A stretch of DNA of 52,242 bases from Alistipes sp. An66. GTDB taxonomy: Bacteria; Bacteroidota; Bacteroidia; Bacteroidales; Rikenellaceae. The stretch lies in contig NZ_NFHT01000020.1 in the NCBI RefSeq assembly GCF_002161445.1, positions 1 to 52,242 on the forward strand. Direction: 5' to 3'. Position 1 is the stretch's first letter, and each line of letters begins with the position of its first letter. Of the stretch, positions 1 to 7,268 are shown in pieces. The notes under the pieces were generated by a model. It was not told the DNA's origin, ran no database searches, and saw nothing but the letters and a program-made list of their open reading frames with translations. A program made the translations under genes and the position numbers.

Positions 1-1844
1 AACACAAAAAGAAGAACAACACGCCGCGGCGTGTTGTTCTGAAACCAAGAATCGCTATATTTGCATATCTGAAGAATCTGAAGGCACCTCCCCAGACACA
101 CTTTTTGAAACACTACCCTTCTAGCAATCTCATATTCTAATGTCCATGCTTGTGGCAGGAATATTTTGATTTTATCTGCATTGATGGCATTTTCTAATCG
201 CATTCTCTTTTCTTCTCGAATCCGAGCTAATATATCTTTATTTAAGATCACTCTTTTATCTTCTGTTAGTATAGCCTTCATGCGGTCTATTGTTTCACCA
301 ATAGGTTTAAAATCAGCGTTCTTATGCTCCCTGACCTCTTCCTCAAAGGCAGATTTACTCCCGAAGACAGTTGACATAGCATCATAATCTACTTCGGTTG
401 AAATTTTCTCTAACTCAGGCCTTAGATCATCTCTCAACCAATATTTCGGAGTTTTTCGATCTTTACTGTTGTCATCGTAATATTCAAGAGCTCTGACATC
501 CAGATCAGAAATAACAGCTATAGGCATTCCAAATGATTTTCCATCTTTGCGCTTGAATATATTGACATATCTTTTATATGCTGTACTTCCCACGTTCACA
601 ACGGATACACCATACTGATAAAGATTCTTCCCAATCAATTGGGCTATAGCAGGTATTAGCAGATTTTCTGCATCACCCTCCACCATGATTAGCCCTCTGG
701 CAAAGAATAAGTTGGCTTTTGTTGCATCGAGGAATCTTTCTAAAAATTTGTAGTCGGCTGGCTTCATTTTTGTATATTCTGATGACATGGGAAATGCATC
801 ATTACCTTTCAGCACAATCATATTCGCCAACTTTATCTTCGATGCCAATGTAATGCTATGGGTTGAAAGGATAAATTGCTCATTTTTCTTTTGGGAAGAA
901 ATATATTCAATCAGTCTCAATTGATATTGAGGATGAAGGTGAGCCTCCAATTCTTCCACAAGAGCTAATTTCAATCCTTTCTTCTGGTTGTTAAAGAGCA
1001 GCATTTCAGCCGCTATGCATAGTAAGTTGAGAGTCCCCAGCCCCGATTTATTACCTTCCATAATCAAATCGAGTAGTCTCAATATTTCTGTCAGTTCCCC
1101 TCCTGTCAGTTTAACCTCAGCTTTCCGCGGGTCACCTTTCAACAGAAAATGATCTTTTAGGAAACTGTTGATTTCGTCTGTTATGTTTTGACCTTTACCT
1201 CCAACCTTGAAATAGTTCTCTATTTTACTTTTCAGATGTTCGTAATCTGTTTCAAGTTGATGTTTTGTGAAGTTGCCTTGCGTGTCTTTCTCCGTTTTGA
1301 AAAGTTCATGAGCACCCAGAATCTGTGCCAGTCTTGACTTATACCCATGAGTCATATCTGTGAGCGCATCCCTAAGTGGCTTAAAATATACTACTTTTAG
1401 AAGTTCCCTTGCTTCAGAATCCATTCTATCAGTTTGACCTTCGATCCCTGCGGAGAAAGTAGGCATTATTACGTTATCTTTCCGCTTGACGTATAGCCAT
1501 ACTTTTAGTAAATATTTTGTCTTGTCTTCGCTCCACGACAACCATTCCCAGAATAAGCCAGCGTCTTGCTCATTTATTCCGTCAAATACGCACTCTATTT
1601 TGAATTCGTCCTTTCTGTTCCCAGCAGGGTCTTGATAAAAATCTTTATCATCAAATTGAATAAATTCTCCGCTTTGTGTTCTCAGCACATAACGAATGGC
1701 ATCCACTATGGCTGTTTTTCCGGAATCATTTTCGCCAATTAACACATTAACACCATTTCGAAAATGAATCTCTAATCCTGGTTTATTATCTGTGCCAGCA
1801 CAATATTTTCTGAAATTCCAAAGCTTAAGTATTGCAAGGTACAT
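1..1844 (-). CDS. OLD-family ATPase/TOPRIM nuclease, C-terminus off window
   Basis: The frame is open from ATG at 1844 to the left edge (614 codons, no stop), with an in-frame stop just upstream of the ATG. The protein starts MYLAILKLWNF. Visible motifs are Walker A GENDSGKT (residues 37-44), a Walker B-like segment LALVEELEAHLHPQ, an H-loop ILSTHS, and TOPRIM-type motifs MVEGDAEN and, later, ISDLD. This order (ABC-type ATPase then TOPRIM) defines OLD nucleases, known in phage defence such as Gabija GajA; no UvrD-like helicase partner is visible here. It lies 25 nt downstream of the small nuclease genes and is co-directional with them. The last 50 or so codons look unlike the family and run through a palindrome, so the true C-terminus may be disrupted. 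The ATPase and TOPRIM assignment is firm; a defence role is inferred. Confidence 0.85.
   Translation of the reverse strand, partial: MYLAILKLWNFRKYCAGTDNKPGLEIHFRNGVNVLIGENDSGKTAIVDAIRYVLRTQSGEFIQFDDKDFYQDPAGNRKDEFKIECVFDGINEQDAGLFWEWLSWSEDKTKYLLKVWLYVKRKDNVIMPTFSAGIEGQTDRMDSEARELLKVVYFKPLRDALTDMTHGYKSRLAQILGAHELFKTEKDTQGNFTKHQLETDYEHLKSKIENYFKVGGKGQNITDEINSFLKDHFLLKGDPRKAEVKLTGGELTEILRLLDLIMEGNKSGLGTLNLLCIAAEMLLFNNQKKGLKLALVEELEAHLHPQYQLRLIEYISSQKKNEQFILSTHSITLASKIKLANMIVLKGNDAFPMSSEYTKMKPADYKFLERFLDATKANLFFARGLIMVEGDAENLLIPAIAQLIGKNLYQYGVSVVNVGSTAYKRYVNIFKRKDGKSFGMPIAVISDLDVRALEYYDDNSKDRKTPKYWLRDDLRPELEKISTEVDYDAMSTVFGSKSAFEEEVREHKNADFKPIGETIDRMKAILTEDKRVILNKDILARIREEKRMRLENAINADKIKIFLPQAWTLEYEIARRVVFQKVCLGRCLQILQICKYSDSWFQNNTPRRVVLLFV
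13..40 (-). terminator. 28-bp perfect palindrome, probable terminator at left edge
   Basis: The two 14-base arms AGAACAACACGCCG and CGGCGTGTTGTTCT are perfect reverse complements with no loop spacer. Read on the minus strand the hairpin is followed by TCTTTTTGTG, the form of an intrinsic terminator for leftward transcription. The leftward OLD-type reading frame passes through it without a stop, which is odd for a terminator of that gene. It may instead belong to an inserted element whose end lies near base 110-155. Confidence 0.55.
36..63 (+). promoter_or_regulatory. possible rightward Bacteroides-type promoter
   Basis: TATATTTG at 56-63 matches the Bacteroides -7 consensus TAnnTTTG exactly, and GTTG about 19 nt upstream is a weak match to the -33 TTTG. 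It points to the right, antisense to the OLD-type gene. No rightward gene follows, so it may be an outward promoter at the end of a mobile element, or chance in AT-rich DNA. Confidence 0.25.
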
Positions 1845-1869
1845 CGTGAGCTAATTTAGATGTTATATT

Positions 1870-2043
1870 TCACATATAATACGCATCAGTATCAATCTTC
1901 AGTTCATTATATTCTTCTACACTATAATCTTGACCATTATATCTAATTCTCCCTTTAAACTTGAAAGGGAACGATATCCGCATTGGCTCATCTCCAATTT
2001 CTTGTTCAGAATCAGAGCCATACTGAAGTGACACATCTACCAT
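1870..2043 (-). pseudogene. displaced C-terminal segment of the adjacent nuclease (or 57-aa ORF)
   Basis: This 57-codon frame (start MVDVSLQYGSDSE, end DTDAYYM) overlaps the end of the preceding gene by 7 bp in another frame. Reading the same frame further upstream gives GNFYITCNGMVDVSL, a natural strand-like continuation. Adding one G to the GGG run near 2068-2070 would join it in frame to the 154-residue protein and give about 211 residues. I therefore read it as the frameshifted C-terminus of that gene. A separately translated small protein coupled through the overlap is the alternative. Confidence 0.5.
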
Positions 2044-2501
2044 TCCATTACAAGTGATATAAAAATTCCCTTGTTGAATACTTTTGCATTTATGTTAACT
2101 TGATGCACTTCATCTATTCTTGTATGAGTGGAAAGAATATCAAGATCTGGAGGTACATTTATCGTAAAAAAATCACTCAATATAGTCTCAATCTCATCAA
2201 ACTTTATTTCCTTTAACTCTGGAATACGAGAAATTGCTACTATAAATTTTGCATTGGGTTCATTTTTTTTAAAATAGTCCATCAAGGCTTTTATCCTTCG
2301 CTTTGCCTCAGGATTTTCACTATGAGTCTTTAGTTCAATATATATAGCTTCATCATCTTTCCTGGCTGAAAGATCTACTTTGTACGGCCCAACCCTTACA
2401 CCTCGTTTTATGGTGTATCCCTTTTCTCGATAATCATCTGCAATCTGTTCGAGTGTAGACTTCTCAAAATTCTTGATTAAATAATCTTTCAATGGTTTCA
2501 T
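2037..2501 (-). CDS. small PD-(D/E)XK-like nuclease, probably frameshifted
   Basis: A 154-residue protein with helical N-terminus followed by VDLSARKDDEAIYIELK. This gives D43, then E56-x-K58 on a following strand, the core arrangement of PD-(D/E)XK nucleases. A region before it (YREKGYTIKRGVRVGPYKVD) resembles the lead-in of restriction-endonuclease-like folds. Its ATG overlaps the stop of the RusA-like gene (ATGA), indicating translational coupling. The frame ends abruptly at MEW while a convincing continuation lies in the next frame (1870-2043), so a one-base deletion or sequencing error is likely. I cannot name the family more exactly. The fold call rests on the motif only. Confidence 0.6.
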   Translation of the reverse strand: MKPLKDYLIKNFEKSTLEQIADDYREKGYTIKRGVRVGPYKVDLSARKDDEAIYIELKTHSENPEAKRRIKALMDYFKKNEPNAKFIVAISRIPELKEIKFDEIETILSDFFTINVPPDLDILSTHTRIDEVHQVNINAKVFNKGIFISLVMEW

Positions 2502-2947
2502 ATGTGTTCTACTCCTATTTTTATCATTGACTCTTGAAACTTATTGCATTCTATATACAAGCACTTAACTTCTGTATCTGTTAATCTTTGTATCAAATCG
2601 GCAGCCACTTCGCTCTCAATTGAAGAGGTATCTATGATGCTAAATTGATGAATGTTTACATCTATAACAGCTGCAGTTCGCATCACTATCTTACGGTCAT
2701 CCACATACACTAATTTATTAACTGCATCCCAAATTGATTTACTGATATTATCACAATCTACGTTCACTCCATTGCTTGTAAAAAAATATACTCTGGCGTA
2801 TAATTCTTCATTTGCAGGGAATGTTGGTACTCTGCCCTTATATTTTCGTTGAAATGCTGAACGTATCTGTTTTCGATATTCCGATTTCTTCTCTTTATCC
2901 CGAGAATTATATGATAGCGGAACTAAATCACGAATTACTAATTCCAT
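2498..2947 (-). CDS. RusA-family Holliday-junction-resolvase-like nuclease
   Basis: A 149-residue protein containing DCDNISKSIWDAVNKLVYVD followed by D84. RusA proteins carry a D-x-DN-x2-K-x3-D ... DD signature with metal-binding aspartates, and D64, D66, N67, K70, D74, D83 and D84 fit it. RusA resolves Holliday junctions and is common in prophages. Here it lies between a Fic gene (58 bp upstream) and the PD-(D/E)XK-like gene (4-bp ATGA overlap downstream) in one minus-strand transcription unit. That is not a usual phage-replication context and suggests a nuclease-based defence or element-maintenance module. The N-terminal half is basic and less conserved. The family call is fairly secure; the biological role is inferred. 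Confidence 0.75.
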   Translation of the reverse strand: MELVIRDLVPLSYNSRDKEKKSEYRKQIRSAFQRKYKGRVPTFPANEELYARVYFFTSNGVNVDCDNISKSIWDAVNKLVYVDDRKIVMRTAAVIDVNIHQFSIIDTSSIESEVAADLIQRLTDTEVKCLYIECNKFQESMIKIGVEHI

Positions 2948-3005
2948 TTTACAAGATTCTGAAATTTTATAAAATCAAGTTTATTTTTCATTCGTACAGG
3001 ATATA

Positions 3006-4073
3006 TTATTGTGTTACAAATACTCTCCAGCTCCCTTCCTTCTCGCCTCGCTCCACATACTTTTTTGAAATCAATTGATCCAACAGCTTCTGTATGGCTG
3101 TTCCACTGATACCCGTTTCCTCTTTCATGTCCGCAAGCGTCAATGTCGGTTGTGTTCGCATAGCGTTCAGAATCTTCGTATAATTGGGTGTTCGGAAGAC
3201 AATCCGTTCCCCATCATACCACCATACATTCTCATTACTTTCGCTTACGAACAGCACATCATTATACACTTCCGTAGCCACCAAGGCATTGAAATATTTC
3301 AAAAAAGGACGGATCTCCTTGATTCCTGCATGGGCTCCATCACTGGGGACAGGACCTGCTTCGAGATCCGTTTGATGCAAGGCTTCCAAATATTCACTCT
3401 TTCTGCGGCTTCGGACGACAATCATCGGATAATCATGGCGAGTCAGAATGTAGTTTACCATCAGTCTTGCAATACGACCGTTGCCGTCCTCGAATGGATG
3501 AATGCGTATATAACGATAGTGAAACAGTGCGGCCAACTCTACCGGAGATAGTTTTCCCTCTTTCTCCGCGGCATTATACCAATCCACCAGATCTCCCATT
3601 AATCCAGGAGTCTCCTCGGGTGAAGCATATTCGAATCTGTCCCCATACCGCGTAATAACACTGTTCGGCCGTGTTTTATACTGGCCGGCATGAATTACAT
3701 AACTTGTTTGCATGCCGCCAGGCAAATTACGATAAACAGTATAATCTTCTCGTAATATGGTTTTATGTAATGTCCGGATAAAATTCTGTGTCAATGGCAC
3801 TCCCTTCACCGCAGCTTCTTCCGTCATCATTCGCAGGCCTACGTTACTTGCGGTCATTTCTTGTACGTCACGCACGTCTGCCTCCCCAATCACTTTGCCG
3901 AAAAGCAGCAGAATTTCTGTCTGTCCATAAGTTAACGTGTTACCTTCAATGTGGTTGCTGTTGTAATTGAAATCCACTGTAAAACGTCGGCTAAGCCGTT
4001 CTTTATCCTTCTCCGACAGTGGCTGCAAATTCTGCCATGCCGCAAGGGCCTTTTTTATGTTAAGATATTTCAT
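3006..4073 (-). CDS. Fic-domain protein (probable AMPylase) with C-terminal winged helix
   Basis: A 355-residue protein with the Fic core motif HPFEDGNGRIAR (H192 to R203), the signature of Fic AMP-transferases. An N-terminal NSNHIEGN (residues 38-45, with E43) fits the (S/T)xxxE(G/N) inhibitory helix of class II Fic proteins that block ATP binding in cis. The Fic_N region precedes the core. The last 70 residues (TLADMKEETGISGTAIQKLL) look like a winged helix that may bind DNA for autoregulation or targeting. It is the first gene of the leftward AT-rich module. No small antitoxin gene is visible upstream, in line with an intramolecular inhibitory helix. Targets unknown. Confidence 0.92.
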   Translation of the reverse strand: MKYLNIKKALAAWQNLQPLSEKDKERLSRRFTVDFNYNSNHIEGNTLTYGQTEILLLFGKVIGEADVRDVQEMTASNVGLRMMTEEAAVKGVPLTQNFIRTLHKTILREDYTVYRNLPGGMQTSYVIHAGQYKTRPNSVITRYGDRFEYASPEETPGLMGDLVDWYNAAEKEGKLSPVELAALFHYRYIRIHPFEDGNGRIARLMVNYILTRHDYPMIVVRSRRKSEYLEALHQTDLEAGPVPSDGAHAGIKEIRPFLKYFNALVATEVYNDVLFVSESNENVWWYDGERIVFRTPNYTKILNAMRTQPTLTLADMKEETGISGTAIQKLLDQLISKKYVERGEKEGSWRVFVTQ

Positions 4074-4251
4074 ACGGACATCTATTTTCCAACCATATTA
4101 CAAAGATAATATAATTCCTGGAAAAGGTTGTATGTGTATAACCTTTTTGCCTGTTTTTAGAATATGTTTTGAAGGTTTAGTCTGTGTGAAAATCTGGTTC
4201 ACACGATAATCGCGAGTTGGGATAAGCAGTTCCAGACTTGTGGAGTGGATA

Positions 4252-4296
4252 TAAAAAAGCAAGTAGGTCGCTAATTTTCTTAACGGCTTACTTGCT
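4252..4296 (-). terminator. intrinsic terminator of the tra operon
   Basis: On the minus strand AGCAAGTA (4296-4289) pairs with TACTTGCT (4265-4258) across a 23-nt loop and is followed by a run of six T. It lies 27 bp after the traN stop. The rest of 4074-4322, between traN and fic, shows no convincing gene; a 73-codon frame there runs through this hairpin and is rejected. Confidence 0.7.
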
Positions 4297-4322
4297 ACGA
4301 AGTTTATTATTCCTTGCAATCC

Positions 4323-5213
4323 TTACAATGCCTTCGCTCCGAGCAGCTCCCTGCTCGAAATTTCGAGGCACTGGTGACGAGCCCCGTCCTTCTCGGCAAT
4401 CTCCAGCAGGAGAATCTTGTCCTCCTCGAGTGTCAGCTTCGGAAGAGCGAAGACGATGCGCTGGCGCTGGTGCCCGCGCACAATCGAGGGGTCGTTGCAG
4501 ACCCGCAGCGGTTCGATGATGCGCTGCTGTTGAGCCGTGCGTTTGGCCGCCTTGCGGTCCGCGACGACAAAGCGGCAATAGTCCACCTCGAAGGAGATGT
4601 TCGTGTTGTTGGCAATCTGCACATGGAGGTAGATTACGTCGTTGTGGACGTAGATTCCCCGCACCTCGACCTCCACACCGTATTTCCGGGTGTGGATTCC
4701 CTTTACGTCCGCGCGGTTCTGGCGGTATATGTCGCTCAATACGCGCTTCACTGTGGCAGGACGTTCCCGCCCCACCTCGCGGAGCAGCACGCGCCCCTCG
4801 TCCGCACGGGCAGGCTCCGAGGCTGACGCAGGCTGTGGCGCCGGACTCTCCGCGGCCGCAATCTCGATGGTCGACGTGGAGGGGTTCTCAGCATACCGGG
4901 CATCGAAGGTGTAGAACCCGCCATCCTCGGTAATCACCGTGAGGTTGGTCTCCTCCGCAAAGTCGCGCACGGCGGCCTTCACCCGCACGACATTCTCCGC
5001 ACCGTCGGCCTTCCCGGCGATGATGGCCATCGAGCCGATGTCGATGTAGGTTACGGGCGCCGGGAAGAGGATATGCACGGTTTTCGTAAATCCTACCTCG
5101 ATGGTACGGGGCGTGAGCTCCTGTTGGGACGTGGTCTCGTCGTTTTGGGCCATGACTTTGGCTGCGGCAAAAAGAGCGGCCAGAAGCGATAGATAAATGA
5201 GGTCTCGTTTCAT
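4323..5213 (-). CDS. traN: conjugative transposon protein TraN (DUF4138)
   Basis: A 296-residue exported protein with an N-terminal signal (LIYLSLLAALFAAAKVMAQ). The segment EVGFTKTVHILFPAPVTYID near residue 45 is the strongly conserved opening of Bacteroides TraN (DUF4138), part of the periplasmic/outer-membrane side of the transfer apparatus. The middle and C-terminus carry beta-rich segments ending DKILLLEIAEKDGARHQCLE. It is 11 bp downstream of traM and is the last tra gene before a terminator. The usual traO, traP and traQ do not follow; an unrelated fic module does. Family assignment is by sequence memory and gene order, both consistent. Confidence 0.88.
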   Translation of the reverse strand: MKRDLIYLSLLAALFAAAKVMAQNDETTSQQELTPRTIEVGFTKTVHILFPAPVTYIDIGSMAIIAGKADGAENVVRVKAAVRDFAEETNLTVITEDGGFYTFDARYAENPSTSTIEIAAAESPAPQPASASEPARADEGRVLLREVGRERPATVKRVLSDIYRQNRADVKGIHTRKYGVEVEVRGIYVHNDVIYLHVQIANNTNISFEVDYCRFVVADRKAAKRTAQQQRIIEPLRVCNDPSIVRGHQRQRIVFALPKLTLEEDKILLLEIAEKDGARHQCLEISSRELLGAKAL

Positions 5214-5224
5214 GGTGCTGTCGT

Positions 5225-6427
5225 TTAGTTTTCTTTGGAGATTAACAGAATCTGGTGGTTGGCCTTGAGGGTGATGCGTACCTCACGGAGCTTCTCGGAG
5301 AGGTAGCGGGAGGATGCCTGAATTCCTCCTCGTGCCAGCTCTGCGAGGACCTGCTGCCCGGCCGAATGGGTGATGTTCACGCTCGTTCCGGCCGTCTGTC
5401 CCACGGAAGCCAGTGCCTCCTTGAGGGCAGTCCGCTCACGGGAGTTGGGGACGTTGATCCCCGGCTGGCCGTCGAGATCATACGCCTCGGCCTGTACCTG
5501 GAAGATGCGCCCCCGGTATTCGATAGAGGTTACCGTCACCCGCAGCCGGTCGGTCGTTACGGAGACGGCGCCATAGAGCGGCGTGTTGCGGGGGATAATC
5601 GCTCCGTCGATGCGTACCGGTTCCAATAGCCGGAGGGCGATTGTCGAACCTACACGCACGACCTGTGTCTGCGCGACGCAGGCCCGGATGGTCGGAGCCG
5701 TATCCTCCGGAAGAAGGCCTGCGGCCGTCAGAAACCCGATGTTGCGCTCCCGTGCGGAGTCGATCCGCGGATTGAGGGTCGAAGCCCGGACATCGCCCTC
5801 GCGGACAGGTCGCATGACGCTGAAACGTCCCGAGGATTTCGCACCGTCGGCTTCGCTTGAAACCCCTGCCCCGCCTCCGAGGTAGCGCTGTGCGAGGCGG
5901 TACTGCTCCTCGGCCACCTCCATCGGGTCGGGCTGCTGCCGCTCGATGTCGAGTTGCTGCTGCAGAGAGGCGACCTGCTCGCGGAGTTCTTCAACCTCGG
6001 CATTGCGCGGCGGTGCGGCGTAGAATTGCCGGGCCTGCTGCTGCATGGCGCGGTTTGCCTCGGCAGCCCGGCGCACGGGATCATCGGTCGGAGACTGCGG
6101 CTCCGTGTTGCGAAGCTCCTCATCGAGCAGCGAGAAGGAGTTGTCCCCGAGGGTCATCATTCGGTTGCGGGACTGCTCCTCGCTGGCCACGCGCTCCGCG
6201 GCCTTGCGCTTGTCGCCCTCGATCTTCGGGGCCTTGCCGTCGGGCAGCGTGGTGTTGATTCCTGCCTGCCCCTCGCCGATCGTGGGCGCGGGTTTGAAGA
6301 GAAACCAGATGAATCCGATGACCAGACAACTTCCGACTGCGGCCACCAGAATGACTTTTCTTTTTCGCTGACGCTCGAATGCCGTGGTGGAATCGGACGT
6401 CGGTGTGTTTTTTTGTCTCTCTTCCAT
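5225..6427 (-). CDS. traM: conjugative transposon protein TraM
   Basis: Start chosen at the ATG at 6427 (MEERQKNTPTSDS), 2 nt after the traL stop; a longer upstream frame only reads through traL out of frame. The 400-residue protein has a cytoplasmic N-terminus, one membrane segment (VILVAAVGSCLVIGFIWFLF, about residues 25-44), a glutamine-rich coiled-coil stretch with REQVASLQQQLDIERQQ, and a C-terminal beta domain with the TraM-type IDGAIIPRNTPLYGAV segment. This bitopic layout matches the VirB10-like scaffold position in the Bacteroides transfer machine. It lies between traL and traN as in CTnDOT. Confidence 0.88.
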   Translation of the reverse strand: MEERQKNTPTSDSTTAFERQRKRKVILVAAVGSCLVIGFIWFLFKPAPTIGEGQAGINTTLPDGKAPKIEGDKRKAAERVASEEQSRNRMMTLGDNSFSLLDEELRNTEPQSPTDDPVRRAAEANRAMQQQARQFYAAPPRNAEVEELREQVASLQQQLDIERQQPDPMEVAEEQYRLAQRYLGGGAGVSSEADGAKSSGRFSVMRPVREGDVRASTLNPRIDSARERNIGFLTAAGLLPEDTAPTIRACVAQTQVVRVGSTIALRLLEPVRIDGAIIPRNTPLYGAVSVTTDRLRVTVTSIEYRGRIFQVQAEAYDLDGQPGINVPNSRERTALKEALASVGQTAGTSVNITHSAGQQVLAELARGGIQASSRYLSEKLREVRITLKANHQILLISKEN

Positions 6428-6429
6428 GG

Positions 6430-6648
6430 TTATCGAAATTTCAGGTTTTCCAAAGAGGGAGGTGCCATCCTCCCGAAGTCGAATCGCGGTGCCGGGCCGA
6501 AGAGCAGCAACCCGTAGAGCCCGACCAGCAGCAGAAACATCCCCAGGAGGATGCACCGCCGGGTTCGGGGCGTGAGATGGTCGTGCCAGCGCCGGATGCG
6601 TCGTCGCAGCCAGCGCACGCGGCTTTGGATAAACACTTTAACGGTCAT
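6430..6648 (-). CDS. traL: conjugative transposon protein TraL (DUF3989)
   Basis: A 72-residue protein starting MTVKVFIQSRVR. The ATG at 6648 overlaps the traK stop by 11 bp, and a start nine codons upstream is less likely. It has a strongly basic N-terminus (RWLRRRIRRWHDHLTPRTRR), one membrane segment (CILLGMFLLLVGLYGLLLF), and a short tail. This is the DUF3989/TraL form: a small single-pass inner-membrane protein between TraK and TraM. Role in transfer is known only from operon membership. Confidence 0.82.
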   Translation of the reverse strand: MTVKVFIQSRVRWLRRRIRRWHDHLTPRTRRCILLGMFLLLVGLYGLLLFGPAPRFDFGRMAPPSLENLKFR

Positions 6649-7261
6649 AGGTCTGCAAGTCCTTATTTTCGACAATCATCAGATCCTCGACCAGAAATCC
6701 CTGCGGGTTGTTGTCCGAACGGGAGACGTTGACCAGTCGGCAGGTCGTGACGAGCGACCGCTCGGTAATCGTATTCTCGCGCATGATGCGCTGCCGGGCG
6801 TAGGTCGTGGCTTCGTAGAGATAGCGGTCGAAGTTGCAGCGGATACTGTCCACATGGACCATCTGCGAGATGTTAGCGGCAATCAGCCGGTTGAAGAATC
6901 CCTTCTCCTGCAGGAGCTTGTAGTAGGAGAGCGCGCTCTTGTCGGCCATCTGCAGGGCCCGCTCCATGTTCGACTCGATGGCCGCCTTGTCGGGCGAGAG
7001 CGAGAAGAAGAGTTCGTGGAAGCGCCGCACATGCTCGCGGGCCTCGACGGGCCGGTTCTGGGCAAGGTCCTGCGAGAGGGCGACCATGAGCGAGCGCCCG
7101 TTGTCCAGAACGTAGATCTTCTCGCGCTGCCGTTCGGCAAAGGCATACGAGAGGCTGACGGCCGTGATGGTCACCACGGTGCAGATTCCGGCGAAGATGA
7201 GCGCATAGAGGCGCAGCTGCCGGAAGGAGGTTTCGATGTTCAGCAATGATTTGAATTCCAT
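6638..7261 (-). CDS. traK: conjugative transposon protein TraK
   Basis: A 207-residue protein. Near the N-terminus is a membrane segment (LYALIFAGICTVVTITAVSL, about residues 18-37), followed by a mostly soluble domain with YVLDNGRSLMVALSQD, a typical TraK opening, and a C-terminus with EDLMIVENKDLQTYDR. This is the VirB8-like slot of Bacteroides conjugation systems: a bitopic inner-membrane protein with a periplasmic domain. It lies 7 bp downstream of traJ and overlaps traL. Assignment rests on conserved segments and gene order. Confidence 0.88.
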   Translation of the reverse strand: MEFKSLLNIETSFRQLRLYALIFAGICTVVTITAVSLSYAFAERQREKIYVLDNGRSLMVALSQDLAQNRPVEAREHVRRFHELFFSLSPDKAAIESNMERALQMADKSALSYYKLLQEKGFFNRLIAANISQMVHVDSIRCNFDRYLYEATTYARQRIMRENTITERSLVTTCRLVNVSRSDNNPQGFLVEDLMIVENKDLQTYDR

Positions 7262-7268
7262 GATGCGA

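Noticed and set aside
4098..4319. 73-codon minus-strand frame after traN
   Set aside because: It runs through the terminator hairpin, has no family features, and is probably chance in AT-rich DNA.
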